DNA from: Bradyrhizobium sp. DOA9 | GTDB taxonomy: Bacteria > Pseudomonadota > Alphaproteobacteria > Rhizobiales > Xanthobacteraceae | Direction: 5' to 3' | DNA length: 64,000 bases | Assembly (NCBI RefSeq): GCF_000617845.2 | Contig: NZ_DF820425.1 | Span: 6,888,741 to 6,952,740, forward strand | Shown: positions 51,970 to 60,789 of the stretch, in pieces | Position numbering within the stretch: position 1 is the first letter of the stretch | Layout: each line of letters begins with the position of its first letter | Position numbers and translations under genes: made by a program | Notes under the pieces: model-generated | Told to the model about the DNA's origin: nothing | What the model saw: only the letters and a program-made list of their open reading frames with translations | Database searches by the model: none

Positions 51970-52251
51970 ATGATCCAGAGCTTCGCCAACGCCGAGACAG
52001 AGTTGATCTGGTCCGGTCGGCGAAGTCGAAAACTGCCGCCTGACATTCAAAATGTGGCTTTGCGAAAGCTGCGCCTGCTGAACCAGGCGCGAGCGTTGGC
52101 CGACCTCAAGGTTCCTCCGGGCAACCGGCTGGAAGCCCTGAAAGCCGACCGCGAAGGTCAGCATTCGATCCGAATCAATGATCAGTGGCGCATCTGTTTT
52201 GTGTGGGATGACGGGGGACCGAGAGATGTCGAAATCGTCGACTACCACTAG
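51970..52251 (+). CDS. higB: HigB-type mRNA-interferase toxin
   Basis: 93 residues of the RelE/HigB family, which cut mRNA on the ribosome. MIQSFANAETELIWSGRRSR opens it, and LEALKADREGQHSIRINDQW (about 57-76) and RICFVWDDGGPRDVEIVDYH (about 77-93) hold the conserved Arg/His/Tyr positions. No Shine-Dalgarno precedes ATG 51970 and the promoter is only 6 bp away, so the mRNA may be leaderless. The antitoxin gene overlaps its 3' end by 26 bp. The toxin-first order is normal for hig systems. Confidence 0.92.
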   Translation: MIQSFANAETELIWSGRRSRKLPPDIQNVALRKLRLLNQARALADLKVPPGNRLEALKADREGQHSIRINDQWRICFVWDDGGPRDVEIVDYH

Positions 52252-52546
52252 AAGCGGGCTCCTTCGCAATCCCCATCCCGGCGAAATCCTGCTGGAGGAG
52301 TTCTTGAAGCCGATGGAGCTCAGCCAGAACGCGCTGGCGCGGGCGGTTCACGTGCCGCCGCGGCGGATCAACGAGATCGTCCTCGGCAAGCGCGACATCA
52401 CCGCCGACACTGACCTGCGGCTCGCCCGCTATTTCGGTCTGTCGGAGGGGTTTTTCCTGGGCCTGCAGATGGACTATGATCTGATGCAACGGCGGCGCGA
52501 GATCGATCGCGATCTCAAGGCCATCCGGCCTCGCGCCGCGGCATAA
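52226..52546 (+). CDS. higA: HigA-type antitoxin, XRE family
   Basis: 106 residues. NPHPGEILLEEFLKPMELSQ (about 15-34) and NALARAVHVPPRRINEIVLG (about 35-54) form the XRE helix-turn-helix of HigA/VapI antitoxins, with RLARYFGLSEGFFLGLQMDY after it. It neutralises HigB and binds the operator. ATG 52226 lies inside higB (26-bp overlap) with GAG-rich sequence upstream. The next gene, dciA, starts only 10 bp after its stop. Confidence 0.92.
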   Translation: MSKSSTTTRSGLLRNPHPGEILLEEFLKPMELSQNALARAVHVPPRRINEIVLGKRDITADTDLRLARYFGLSEGFFLGLQMDYDLMQRRREIDRDLKAIRPRAAA

Positions 52547-52556
52547 CGGACGGCTC

Positions 52557-53054
52557 ATGTCCAAATCCGGCCCCATCTTCAAGCTCGGCCCCGTCAGCGC
52601 CAAGCCGCTGGGCATCCTGCTCGACGACGTCTTTGCCGAGGCCTATGCCAAGCAGGGCTTTGCGGCGCGCGAGCTGGTGACACGCTGGGCGCAGATCGCC
52701 GGGCCGGAGATCGCGGCCCATGCCGAGCCGCTCAAGATGCAATGGCCGCGGCCGGTGGAAGGGCAGCCGCAGGAGCCGGCAACCCTGGTGCTGCGGGTCG
52801 AGGGGCCGATGGCGCTGGAAATCCAGCACTCGGCCGACGTGATCCTGGAACGGGTCAACCGCTTTTTCGGCTGGAGCGCGGTCGGCAAGCTGGCCTTCCG
52901 CCAGGCCCCCCTGTCGCGGCCGAGGGACCCGAAGCGGCCCGGCCCGCCGGACCCCAAGGCCGTCGCCAAGGTAGCGGAGAACCTGACCGACATCGAAGAT
53001 GAAGACCTGAAGACGGCGCTGGCGCGCCTCGGAGCCGCCATCAAGCGAAATTGA
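52557..53054 (+). CDS. DciA-like DUF721 protein
   Basis: 165 residues with the DUF721 domain at about 15-110: ELVTRWAQIAGPEIAAHAEP (about 39-58), LVLRVEGPMALEIQHSADVI (about 78-97) and NRFFGWSAVGKLAFRQ. DUF721 proteins (DciA) load the replicative helicase DnaB in bacteria without DnaC. The C-terminal tail is Pro/Lys-rich, then helical. Ten bases separate it from higA, so it may now be transcribed from the TA promoter. It is followed by dsbA and smc. Confidence 0.85.
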   Translation: MSKSGPIFKLGPVSAKPLGILLDDVFAEAYAKQGFAARELVTRWAQIAGPEIAAHAEPLKMQWPRPVEGQPQEPATLVLRVEGPMALEIQHSADVILERVNRFFGWSAVGKLAFRQAPLSRPRDPKRPGPPDPKAVAKVAENLTDIEDEDLKTALARLGAAIKRN

Positions 53055-53193
53055 GCCTCATTTCGCGCTCAATCTGGACCTGTCCGCAGCGCCCGCCATT
53101 GCCTCAAAGGACGTTTCAAGCTAGCGACAGGCCGTCCGAGGGGGAACCTTGACCCGTCCTTTGGGCGAACCTTGCCAATCCCGGGAGCCGACC

Positions 53194-53850
53194 TTGATCA
53201 TCACCCGCCGCGCCTTCACCACGATGCTGTCGCTGACCGGGCTTGCCGCGTTCGCCGGGCTCTCGCCGCTGCGGTTCATCTCGGAGGCGATGGCGCAGGC
53301 GGCCGCCGACGTGGCCAAGCCGGTGTCGCTGCCCGACATGGCGCTCGGCCCGAAGGACGCCGCCGTGACCATCACCGAATACGCCTCGATGACCTGCCCG
53401 CACTGCGCCGCCTTCAACGAGCAGGTGTTCCCGAAGATCAAGACAGAATACATCGACACCGGCAAGGTGCGTTACGTCTTCCGCGAGTTCCCGCTGGACA
53501 TCAAGGCCGCCGCCGGCTCGATGCTGTCGCGCTGCATCGCCAAGGACGACGCGCCGAAATATTTCGCGGTCACCGACATGCTGTTTCGCCAGCAGAACGA
53601 CTGGGTGATGAAGAACACCACCGAGACCCTGACCCGGATCGGCAAGCAGGCCGGCCTCACGCAGAGCCAGGTCGAGGCGTGCCTGAAGGACCAGGCGCTG
53701 CTCGACAAGATCGCCGCCGACCAGAAATACGCCAGCGACGTGCTCAAGGTGGATTCGACGCCGACCTTCTTCATCAACGGCGAGAAGATCAAGGGCGAGG
53801 CCTCGTTCGAGGAGTTCGCCAAGAAGATCAATCCGCTTCTGAAGAGCTGA
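53194..53850 (+). CDS. DsbA-family thiol oxidoreductase
   Basis: 218 residues. The start was set at TTG 53194 (MIITRRAFTTMLSLTGLAAF), preceded by GGGAG; the longer frame from 53149 lacks a ribosome site. The twin-Arg RRAFTTM signal may use Tat, with cleavage near EAMAQA. Active site CPHC in TEYASMTCPHCAAFNEQVFP (about 61-80), cis-Pro in KVDSTPTFFINGEKIKGEAS (about 183-202). It forms disulfides or acts on periplasmic thiols. It sits between dciA and smc. Confidence 0.9.
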   Translation: MIITRRAFTTMLSLTGLAAFAGLSPLRFISEAMAQAAADVAKPVSLPDMALGPKDAAVTITEYASMTCPHCAAFNEQVFPKIKTEYIDTGKVRYVFREFPLDIKAAAGSMLSRCIAKDDAPKYFAVTDMLFRQQNDWVMKNTTETLTRIGKQAGLTQSQVEACLKDQALLDKIAADQKYASDVLKVDSTPTFFINGEKIKGEASFEEFAKKINPLLKS

Positions 53851-53880
53851 TTCGCTCGTCAAGATCCTGATTCGCATCTC

Positions 53881-53928
53881 GAAAGCCGTAGCTTTCCCGG
53901 CATAAATCCCTTGGGAAAAGCGGCTTTC
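53881..53928 (+). other. Long hairpin between dsbA and smc
   Basis: GAAAGCCGTAGCTTTCCC pairs with GGGAAAAGCGGCTTTC across a 14-nt loop, with small mismatches. No T run follows, so it is not a classical terminator. It could stabilise or attenuate the dsbA-smc transcript. Confidence 0.4.
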
Positions 53929-54067
53929 GCCGGTTGCCCTCGCGGCGCACCGCGGCCATTGTCCAGCCGCATGAGGCGCCTCGCGCGACTCGCCCGGATA
54001 GCGGCATTGCCTTCCATGGTAGTGTCCCGGCAGGGGGATTCGCGCCTGCCAACAGAGATGCGTGCTT

Positions 54068-57000
54068 ATGAAAATCACCCGCCTGCGACTTCACGGCTTC
54101 AAGTCCTTCGTTGAGCCCACGGACTTCGTCATCGAGCCCGGCCTGACCGGCGTGGTCGGACCGAACGGTTGCGGCAAGTCGAATCTCGTCGAAGCGCTGC
54201 GCTGGGCGATGGGTGAGACCTCCTACAAGTCGCTGCGCGCCGCCGACATGGACGCGGTGATCTTCGCCGGCTCCGGCAACCGTCCGGCGCGCAACCATGC
54301 CGAAGTGACGATGACGATCGACAATGCCGATCGCACCGCGCCGGCGGCGATGAACGACAGCCAGTTGCTCGAAATCTCCCGCCGCATCGAGCGCGAGGCC
54401 GGCTCGGTCTACCGCATCAACGGCCGCGACGTGCGCGCCCGCGACGTGCAGATCCTGTTCGCCGACGCCGCCACCGGCGCGCGCTCGCCCGCCCTCGTCC
54501 ACCAAGGCAAGATCGGCGAGATCATCCAGGCCAAACCCGAGCAGCGCCGCCGCGTGCTGGAGGACGCCGCCGGCGTCGCCGGCCTGCATGCCCGCCGCCA
54601 CGAGGCCGAGCTGCGGCTGAAGGCGGCCGAAACCAACCTCACCCGGGTCGAGGACGTGATCGGCCAGCTCGCAGGCCAGATGGAAGGGTTGAAGAAGCAG
54701 GCCCGCCAGGCCGTGCGCTACCGCGAGGTCGCGGCCAAGGTCCGCAAGGCCGAAGCCACGCTGTTCCATCTGCGCTGGATCGGCGCCCATGCCGATGTCA
54801 ATGAATCCGGCCAGGCCCACGACCTCGCCGTGCGCGAGATGGCCGAGCGCACCCAGCACCAGGCCGAAGCCGCCCGCATCCAGGCGATCCGCGCCGCGGA
54901 GATGCCGGCGCTGCGCGATGCCGAAGCGCGCGCTGCGGCCGGCCTGCAGCGCCTGACCAATGCCCGCGAGCAGCTCGACCGTGAGGAAGAGCGCGCCAAG
55001 GAGCGCGTCGCCGAGCTCGAGCGCCGCCTCGCCCAGTTCGAGGGCGACATCTCCCGCGCCCAGCAGCAGACCATGGACGCCGACGTCGCGCTGCAGCGGC
55101 TCGATGCCGAAGATGCCGAGCTGAAGGAAGAGATCAAGTCGCGCGTCGAGAAGCGCTCCGGCGTCGACGAGCGCGTCGCCGAGGCCGAGGCGGTGCTGAC
55201 CGAGACCGAGCAGCGCTTCGCCGAGCTCACCACCGCGCTCGCCGACCTCACCGCCAAGCGCAACCAGCTCGAGGCCAACGTCCGCACCCATCGCGACAAG
55301 CTCGCCCGTCTCGACCAGGAGATCGCGAACGTCACGGCGGAAGAACAGAAGCTCACCGAGGCCACCGGCGGCTTCGGCGATCTCGACGAGCTGACCGCGC
55401 TGGTCGAGACCGCGGAAGAGACGCTGGCCGCGTCCGAAGCCGCGGCGCAGGCGAGCGAAGCCGCTCACGTCGCCGCCCGCCAGACGCTGGAATCCTCGCG
55501 CTCGCCGCTGGTCGAGGCCGACAAGCGCGTGCAGCGGCTCGAGACCGAGGCGCGCACGATCTCCAAGATCGTCAACGGCGAGACCAAGAACCTTTGGCCG
55601 CCGATCATCGACGGCATCACCGTCGACAAGGGTTTTGAAAAGGCGATCGGCGCCGCGCTCGGCGACGATCTCGACGCGCCGATCGATCCGTCGGCGCCGA
55701 TGCGCTGGACCAATGTCGGACAAACCGAGGGCGATCCGGAGCTGCCCGAAGGCGCCGTTCCGCTCGCCAATCACGTGCAGGCGCCGGCCGAGCTGGCCCG
55801 CCGCCTGGCGCAGATCGGCGTGGTGCCGCGCGAGCGCGGCGCCGAGCTGGTGTCGCAGCTCAAGACCGGCCAGCGGCTGGTCTCGCCCGAGGGCGACGTC
55901 TGGCGCTGGGACGGCTTTGTCGCCGCGGCGCATGCGCCGACCGGCGCCGCGCGGCGCCTGGCCGAGCGCGCCCGTCTCGTCGACATCGAGAACGAGCTGG
56001 AGCAGGCCCGCATCGACGCGCAGATCAAGCGCCAGGCGCTGGAGAACGCCGAATCCGAGCTGCAGATGGCGGCGAGCACCGAAGGCGCCAGCCGCGAAGC
56101 CTGGCGTGCGGCCCAGCGCGAGCTGAACGTCGCGCGCGAGCGCCACGCCAATGCCGAGCGCGAGATCAGCCGCCACGCCGCGCGCAAGGCGACGCTGTCG
56201 GAAGCGCACAGCCGCCTCGCCGCCGACCGCGCCGAAGCCGAGGCCGCCTACGAATACGCCCAGGCCGGCATCGGCGAGCTGCCGTCGAGCGAGGACACCG
56301 AGACCCAGCTCGCCGCCGTCCGCAGCGACATCGAAGGCCGCCGCCGCATGGCCGCCCAGGTCCGCGCCGAGGCGCAGGCGCTGGCACGCGAGGCCGAGCT
56401 CGCCGACCGCCGCGTGCAGGCGATCCTCGCCGAACGCACCGAGTGGCAGAACCGCAAGGAGAGCGCGGCCTCCCACATCGACACCATCCAGGCCCGTATC
56501 GCCGAGCTCACGATCGAGCGCAGCGAGCTCGAAAACGCACCGGCCGTGTTCGCCGAGAAGCGCAGCGCGCTGATCACCGAGATCGAATATGCCGAGAACG
56601 ACCGCCGCATGGCCGCCGACGCCCTCGCCACCGCGGAGACCGCGATGGCCGAGACCGACCGCGTCGCCAAGCTGACGCTCGAGGCGCTGTCCAGCGCCCG
56701 CGAGGCCACCGCCCGCGCCGAGGAGCGCATGGAAGGCGCGCGCCGCCGTCTGGAAGACATCGAGCGCGAGATCCGGGACATGCTGGAAGTCGAGCCGCAG
56801 GCCGTCGCCGGCCTTGCCGAGATCGAGCCCGGCGCGGAGCTGCCGCCGCTGCACGAGATCGAGGAAGACCTCGAGAAGATGCGCCGCGACCGCGAGCGCC
56901 TCGGCGCCGTCAATCTGCGCGCCGAGGAAGAGCTGCGCGAGGTCGAGACCCAGCACACCGGCCTCGTCACCGAGCGCGACGACCTGGTCGAAGCCATCAA

Positions 57001-57532
57001 GCGGCTGCGCCAGGGCATCCAGAGCCTCAACAAGGAAGCCCGCGAGCGGCTCCTGACCTCGTTCGAGGTCGTCAACAACCACTTCAAGCGCCTGTTCGTC
57101 GAGCTGTTCGGCGGCGGCGAGGCCGCGCTGCACCTGATCGAGAGCGACGACCCGCTGGAAGCCGGCCTCGAGATCATCGCCAAGCCGCCGGGCAAGAAGC
57201 CGCAAACGCTGTCGCTGCTCTCGGGCGGCGAGCAGGCGCTGACCGCGATGGCGCTGATCTTCGCGGTGTTCTTGACCAACCCCTCGCCGATCTGCGTGCT
57301 GGACGAAGTCGACGCACCGCTCGACGACCACAACGTCGAACGCTACTGCAACCTGCTGCACGAGATGACCGGCTCGACCGACACGCGCTTCATCATCATC
57401 ACGCACAACCCGATCACGATGGCGCGGATGAACCGCCTGTTCGGCGTCACCATGGCCGAGCGCGGCGTCTCGCAGCTGGTGTCGGTGAGCCTGCAAGAGG
57501 CGGTGGACATCCTCGACCAGAACGTGGCGTGA
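54068..57532 (+). CDS. smc: Chromosome segregation protein SMC
   Basis: 1154 residues, the ATPase of the bacterial condensin. Walker A VVGPNGCGKSNLVEALRWAM (about 29-48), two long coiled-coil arms rich in Glu/Arg/Ala, a hinge near residues 500-640 (beginning about VNGETKNLWPPIIDGITVDK), the signature LLSGGEQALTAMALIFAVF (about 1048) and Walker B ICVLDEVDAPLDDHNVERYC (about 1075). The start is ATG 54068 (MKITRLRLHGFKSF); the GTG two codons earlier is in frame but not needed. No scpAB is in the window. A 1252-codon antisense open frame is a codon-bias shadow. Confidence 0.97.
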   Translation: MKITRLRLHGFKSFVEPTDFVIEPGLTGVVGPNGCGKSNLVEALRWAMGETSYKSLRAADMDAVIFAGSGNRPARNHAEVTMTIDNADRTAPAAMNDSQLLEISRRIEREAGSVYRINGRDVRARDVQILFADAATGARSPALVHQGKIGEIIQAKPEQRRRVLEDAAGVAGLHARRHEAELRLKAAETNLTRVEDVIGQLAGQMEGLKKQARQAVRYREVAAKVRKAEATLFHLRWIGAHADVNESGQAHDLAVREMAERTQHQAEAARIQAIRAAEMPALRDAEARAAAGLQRLTNAREQLDREEERAKERVAELERRLAQFEGDISRAQQQTMDADVALQRLDAEDAELKEEIKSRVEKRSGVDERVAEAEAVLTETEQRFAELTTALADLTAKRNQLEANVRTHRDKLARLDQEIANVTAEEQKLTEATGGFGDLDELTALVETAEETLAASEAAAQASEAAHVAARQTLESSRSPLVEADKRVQRLETEARTISKIVNGETKNLWPPIIDGITVDKGFEKAIGAALGDDLDAPIDPSAPMRWTNVGQTEGDPELPEGAVPLANHVQAPAELARRLAQIGVVPRERGAELVSQLKTGQRLVSPEGDVWRWDGFVAAAHAPTGAARRLAERARLVDIENELEQARIDAQIKRQALENAESELQMAASTEGASREAWRAAQRELNVARERHANAEREISRHAARKATLSEAHSRLAADRAEAEAAYEYAQAGIGELPSSEDTETQLAAVRSDIEGRRRMAAQVRAEAQALAREAELADRRVQAILAERTEWQNRKESAASHIDTIQARIAELTIERSELENAPAVFAEKRSALITEIEYAENDRRMAADALATAETAMAETDRVAKLTLEALSSAREATARAEERMEGARRRLEDIEREIRDMLEVEPQAVAGLAEIEPGAELPPLHEIEEDLEKMRRDRERLGAVNLRAEEELREVETQHTGLVTERDDLVEAIKRLRQGIQSLNKEARERLLTSFEVVNNHFKRLFVELFGGGEAALHLIESDDPLEAGLEIIAKPPGKKPQTLSLLSGGEQALTAMALIFAVFLTNPSPICVLDEVDAPLDDHNVERYCNLLHEMTGSTDTRFIIITHNPITMARMNRLFGVTMAERGVSQLVSVSLQEAVDILDQNVA

Positions 57533-57538
57533 TCTTCC

Positions 57539-57651
57539 GTCATTCCGGGGCGATGCGCAGCATCGAACCCGAATCTCGCGCGACAATCTCTGGATTCTCT
57601 GATGCGCAATTGCGCATCAGAGTTCGTGACTTCGTCGCGCCCCGGAATGAC
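57539..57651. repeat. Palindromic repeat, GTCATTCCGGGGCG family
   Basis: It starts GTCATTCCGGGGCGATGCGC and ends GTCGCGCCCCGGAATGAC, with an inner perfect dyad (CTGATGCGCAATTGCGCATCAG, two halves of 11). It shares the outer arms with the element at 2365. Located directly after smc. Confidence 0.85.
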
Positions 57652-57662
57652 GGTGGGCCAAC

Positions 57663-58640
57663 ATGATCTCCCCCACCCTTCCCGCCGAACTCAAAGCCGC
57701 TCTCGACGGCAAGCTGCAGGGCTTCTCCCGCAGCGACGCGGCACAGCGCTCACAGAAGATCTCGACCACGTATCGCGCCGGCGGCACCTCCAGCACGATC
57801 AAGTCGGCAGCCGATGCGCTCGCTTATGCGCTGGCGCGCATGCCCGCGACCTATGCGGCGGTGGCGGGCAGCCTCAATGCACTGACCGAGATCGCGCCCG
57901 ATCTCGCCCCCGAAACATTGCTCGACGTTGGCGCCGGCCCGGGCACCGCCAGCTGGGCGGCCGCCGAGGCGTTTCCGTCGCTGCAGGATTTCACGCTGCT
58001 CGACGCCAATGCCACGCTGAGCCGGCTCGCGCTCGAACTCGCACGCGACAGCACCCGCCTCGCTGACTGCCGCTATCTACCGGGCGATGCCGGCGGCAAT
58101 CTCGCTGAAGTCTCTCAAGCCGATCTCGTCATCGCCAGCTACATCATCGGCGAGCTCGGCGAGGCCGATCAGCGCAAGCTCGCGGAAGCCATGTGGGCCA
58201 AGGCGCGCCACGCGCTGGTGGTGATCGAGCCCGGCACACCGGCCGGCTACGCCCGCATCCTCGCCCTGCGCCAGCAGCTGATCGCAGCCGGCGCCTACGT
58301 CGCCGCGCCCTGCCCGCACGAGCGGCCCTGCCCGCTCATCGCACCCGACTGGTGCCATTTCAGCCAGCGCCTGCCGCGCTCGCAGGCGCACCGGCAGATC
58401 AAGGGCGCCGAGGTGCCGTTCGAGGACGAGCGCTTCATCTACGTCGCCCTGACCCGCACCCCGCCCGCGAGCCGCGCCGCGCGCGTGCTGGCACCGCCGG
58501 AGGTCGGCAAGGCCGAGATCACGGTGAAGCTCTGCACCGGGAACGGTGTCGCGCTGACGAAGGTCCCACGGCGCGATAAAGCCGCCTATGCGAGTGCCCG
58601 GCGCTGGCGCTGGGGCGACGCGGTTGTTGCTGAAAGTTAA
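57663..58640 (+). CDS. Rsm22-family SAM-dependent methyltransferase
   Basis: 325 residues of the mitochondrial small-ribosomal-subunit Rsm22 family (METTL17 in animals). SAM motif ETLLDVGAGPGTASWAAAEA (about 80-99), VIASYIIGELGEADQRKLAE (about 156-175), and a Cys cluster PCPHERPCPLIAPDWCHFSQ (about 218-237) of the kind that holds an Fe-S cluster in METTL17. Probably acts in ribosome assembly or on rRNA. ATG 57663. Monocistronic by appearance, after the repeat at 57539. Confidence 0.88.
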   Translation: MISPTLPAELKAALDGKLQGFSRSDAAQRSQKISTTYRAGGTSSTIKSAADALAYALARMPATYAAVAGSLNALTEIAPDLAPETLLDVGAGPGTASWAAAEAFPSLQDFTLLDANATLSRLALELARDSTRLADCRYLPGDAGGNLAEVSQADLVIASYIIGELGEADQRKLAEAMWAKARHALVVIEPGTPAGYARILALRQQLIAAGAYVAAPCPHERPCPLIAPDWCHFSQRLPRSQAHRQIKGAEVPFEDERFIYVALTRTPPASRAARVLAPPEVGKAEITVKLCTGNGVALTKVPRRDKAAYASARRWRWGDAVVAES

Positions 58641-58778
58641 CCTCGTTCAGGGCTTTCGCCTTGAACTCCGTTGGCGCCTCATCCGACCAAATCCTACCTC
58701 CCCTCCGCGGCGGGCTCTCGCTCCGCGCCAATTTGGTCTACCCTGACGCCCGCCTTCTTCCCTCTTCAGGAGTTTTTC

Positions 58779-59339
58779 ATGTCGACCGGCTGGATCGTTC
58801 TCGGCGTCATCGTCGTCCTCGCGCTGTTCGCCTTCAGCGCCTACAACCGCCTGGTGGCGCTGAGCCAGCGGGTCGGCCAGGCCTTTGCCGATATCGACGT
58901 GCAGCTCAAGCAGCGTCACGACCTGATCCCGAACCTGGTCGAGACCGTGAAGGGCTATGCCTCGCACGAGCGCGGCACGCTCGACGACGTCATCAAGGCG
59001 CGCAATTCGGCGATGTCGGCCCAAGGACCTGCGCAAGTGTCCGCCGCCGAGACCCAGCTCTCCGGCGCGCTCGGCCGGCTGATCGCGCTGTCGGAAGCCT
59101 ATCCCGACCTCAAGGCCAACGCCAACTTCCAGCAGCTCGCATCCGAGCTTTCCGACCTCGAGAACAAGATCGCGGCGAGCCGCCGCTTCTTCAACAACGC
59201 GGTGCAGGAATACAATACCGGCATCCAGCAGCTGCCCGCTGCCTTGTTTGCCGGCATGTTCGGCTTCACCAAGAAGGACTTCTTCGATCTCGGCGCCAGC
59301 CGCACCGAGGTCGAGACCGTGCCGCAGGTGAAGTTCTGA
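58779..59339 (+). CDS. LemA family protein
   Basis: 186 residues. One N-terminal membrane helix (WIVLGVIVVLALFAFSAYNR, about 5-24) and a helical LemA domain: QAFADIDVQLKQRHDLIPNL (about 35-54), SASRRFFNNAVQEYNTGIQ-type region (about 137-155) and FFDLGASRTEVETVPQVKF at the end. CAGGAG precedes ATG 58779. It is followed by an M48 peptidase 33 bp downstream, a pairing commonly seen for LemA. Role in membrane stress is likely but unproven. Confidence 0.9.
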   Translation: MSTGWIVLGVIVVLALFAFSAYNRLVALSQRVGQAFADIDVQLKQRHDLIPNLVETVKGYASHERGTLDDVIKARNSAMSAQGPAQVSAAETQLSGALGRLIALSEAYPDLKANANFQQLASELSDLENKIAASRRFFNNAVQEYNTGIQQLPAALFAGMFGFTKKDFFDLGASRTEVETVPQVKF

Positions 59340-59372
59340 TTTGAGCCGATAGGCCGGCAGGGCACCCGCGTC

Positions 59373-60581
59373 ATGGCCGCGTATGGTCTCTACACGCACA
59401 TCGCCTCGAACAAGTTTCGTTCGATGCTGCTGCTCGCCGGTCTGTTCGCGCTGGTCTATGTGCTGGTCTATGCCGGCGCGCTGGTGGCCGAGGTCGTCAT
59501 CAACGGCAATGGGACCGTCGGCTACTACCTGAGCCGCGCCTTTGCCGACCTGCTCAAGGCCGCGCCCTTCGCCACCATCGCGGCGCTCGCCTGGATCGCG
59601 ATCGCCTATTTCTTCCACCAGTCGATGATCGACGCCGTGACCGGCGGCCACGGCGTCACCCGGCAGGAAGAGCCGCGGCTCTACAACCTGCTCGAAAATC
59701 TCTGCATCTCGCGCGGCATCACCATGCCGAAGCTGAAGATCATGGAGAGTCCGGCGCTGAACGCGTTCGCGACCGGCCTCAATCCGCGGCAATATTCCAT
59801 CACCGTGACCACCGGCCTCCTCGATGCGCTCGACGACAAGGAGATCGAGGCGGTGCTGGGGCACGAGCTGACCCACATCAAGAACGGCGACGTGCAGCTG
59901 ATGGTGGTCGCCGTCATCATCGCCGGTGTGGTCGGCTTCTTCGGCGAATTGTTCTTCCGCCTGTTCACGAATCTGAACTGGAGCTCGGGCTCCGGCGGCT
60001 CGTGGTCCTCAGGCTCGTCGTCGCGGTCGTCTTCGTCCTCGAGCGACAGCAAGAGCTCCGGGGGCGGTGCGATCATCGTCATCATCATCGCGATCGTGCT
60101 GATCGTGCTGGCCTGGCTGCTGTCGCAGGTGGTGAAGCTCGCGCTGTCACGGTCACGCGAATATCTCGCCGATGCCGGCTCGGTCGAGCTGACGAAGGAT
60201 CCCGATGCGATGATCTCGGCGTTGCGCAAGATCGAGGGCCGCGGCGAGCTGCCGGGCGCGACCTCGGCGGTGATGGAGCTCTGCGTCGACAATCCGCGCG
60301 AGGGCTTTGCCGATTTGTTCGCGACCCACCCTTCCGTGCAGTCCCGGGTCGAGGCCCTGGTCAAGTTCGCAGGCGGCCGCGACCCCGGTCCGCTGCCGGA
60401 CCCCACCGAAGAGACGGAACAGCCCGAGGCCGAACAGGTCGGCGCGCAGGATGGGCCGCCGCCGCTCTCGCAAGGGCCGTGGAGCGATGGCGCCGGTCCT
60501 GCCAACCTGCCGTCCGTTCCCGCGCCCAGCCCCTCAGCAGCCCCTGCAGCCAATCCGATGGGACCGTGGGGCCGTCACTGA
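59373..60581 (+). CDS. M48 family membrane metallopeptidase
   Basis: 402 residues. Zinc motif HELTH in EAVLGHELTHIKNGDVQLMV (about 161-180); the third ligand is in REYLADAGSVELTKDPDAM (about 262-280). Membrane helices at about 17-40 and 64-85, one near 182-200 after the zinc motif, and one near 233-254. A serine-rich linker (SSGSSSRSSSSSSDSKSSGG, about 213-232) splits the two catalytic halves, and a Pro-rich tail ends the protein. HtpX-like enzymes clear damaged membrane proteins. Paired with lemA. Confidence 0.92.
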   Translation: MAAYGLYTHIASNKFRSMLLLAGLFALVYVLVYAGALVAEVVINGNGTVGYYLSRAFADLLKAAPFATIAALAWIAIAYFFHQSMIDAVTGGHGVTRQEEPRLYNLLENLCISRGITMPKLKIMESPALNAFATGLNPRQYSITVTTGLLDALDDKEIEAVLGHELTHIKNGDVQLMVVAVIIAGVVGFFGELFFRLFTNLNWSSGSGGSWSSGSSSRSSSSSSDSKSSGGGAIIVIIIAIVLIVLAWLLSQVVKLALSRSREYLADAGSVELTKDPDAMISALRKIEGRGELPGATSAVMELCVDNPREGFADLFATHPSVQSRVEALVKFAGGRDPGPLPDPTEETEQPEAEQVGAQDGPPPLSQGPWSDGAGPANLPSVPAPSPSAAPAANPMGPWGRH

Positions 60582-60789
60582 CGGCGTGATTTGCCGCTCC
60601 ATGCGGCGGGTTTCGCGGCAATCGGGAAAATCCTCGGGAATTACCGCAAGGGGAGCACAAGGAATTGAATTCTCCCTTGTTTCTGCCATGTTCGCGCCCA
60701 ACAGCAGACTCGGGACGTCTTTTGGGACATCGATTTGGGGCCCGGCCGATTGCGACCTCGCGATCGGGGGCGCGCGTTAGGGGACAGAA

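Noticed and set aside
53828..57586. A 1252-codon open frame antisense to smc
   Set aside because: It mirrors the Glu/Arg-rich coiled coil of smc, has low-complexity Leu/Ala/Arg content and no motif. High GC removes stops in this frame.
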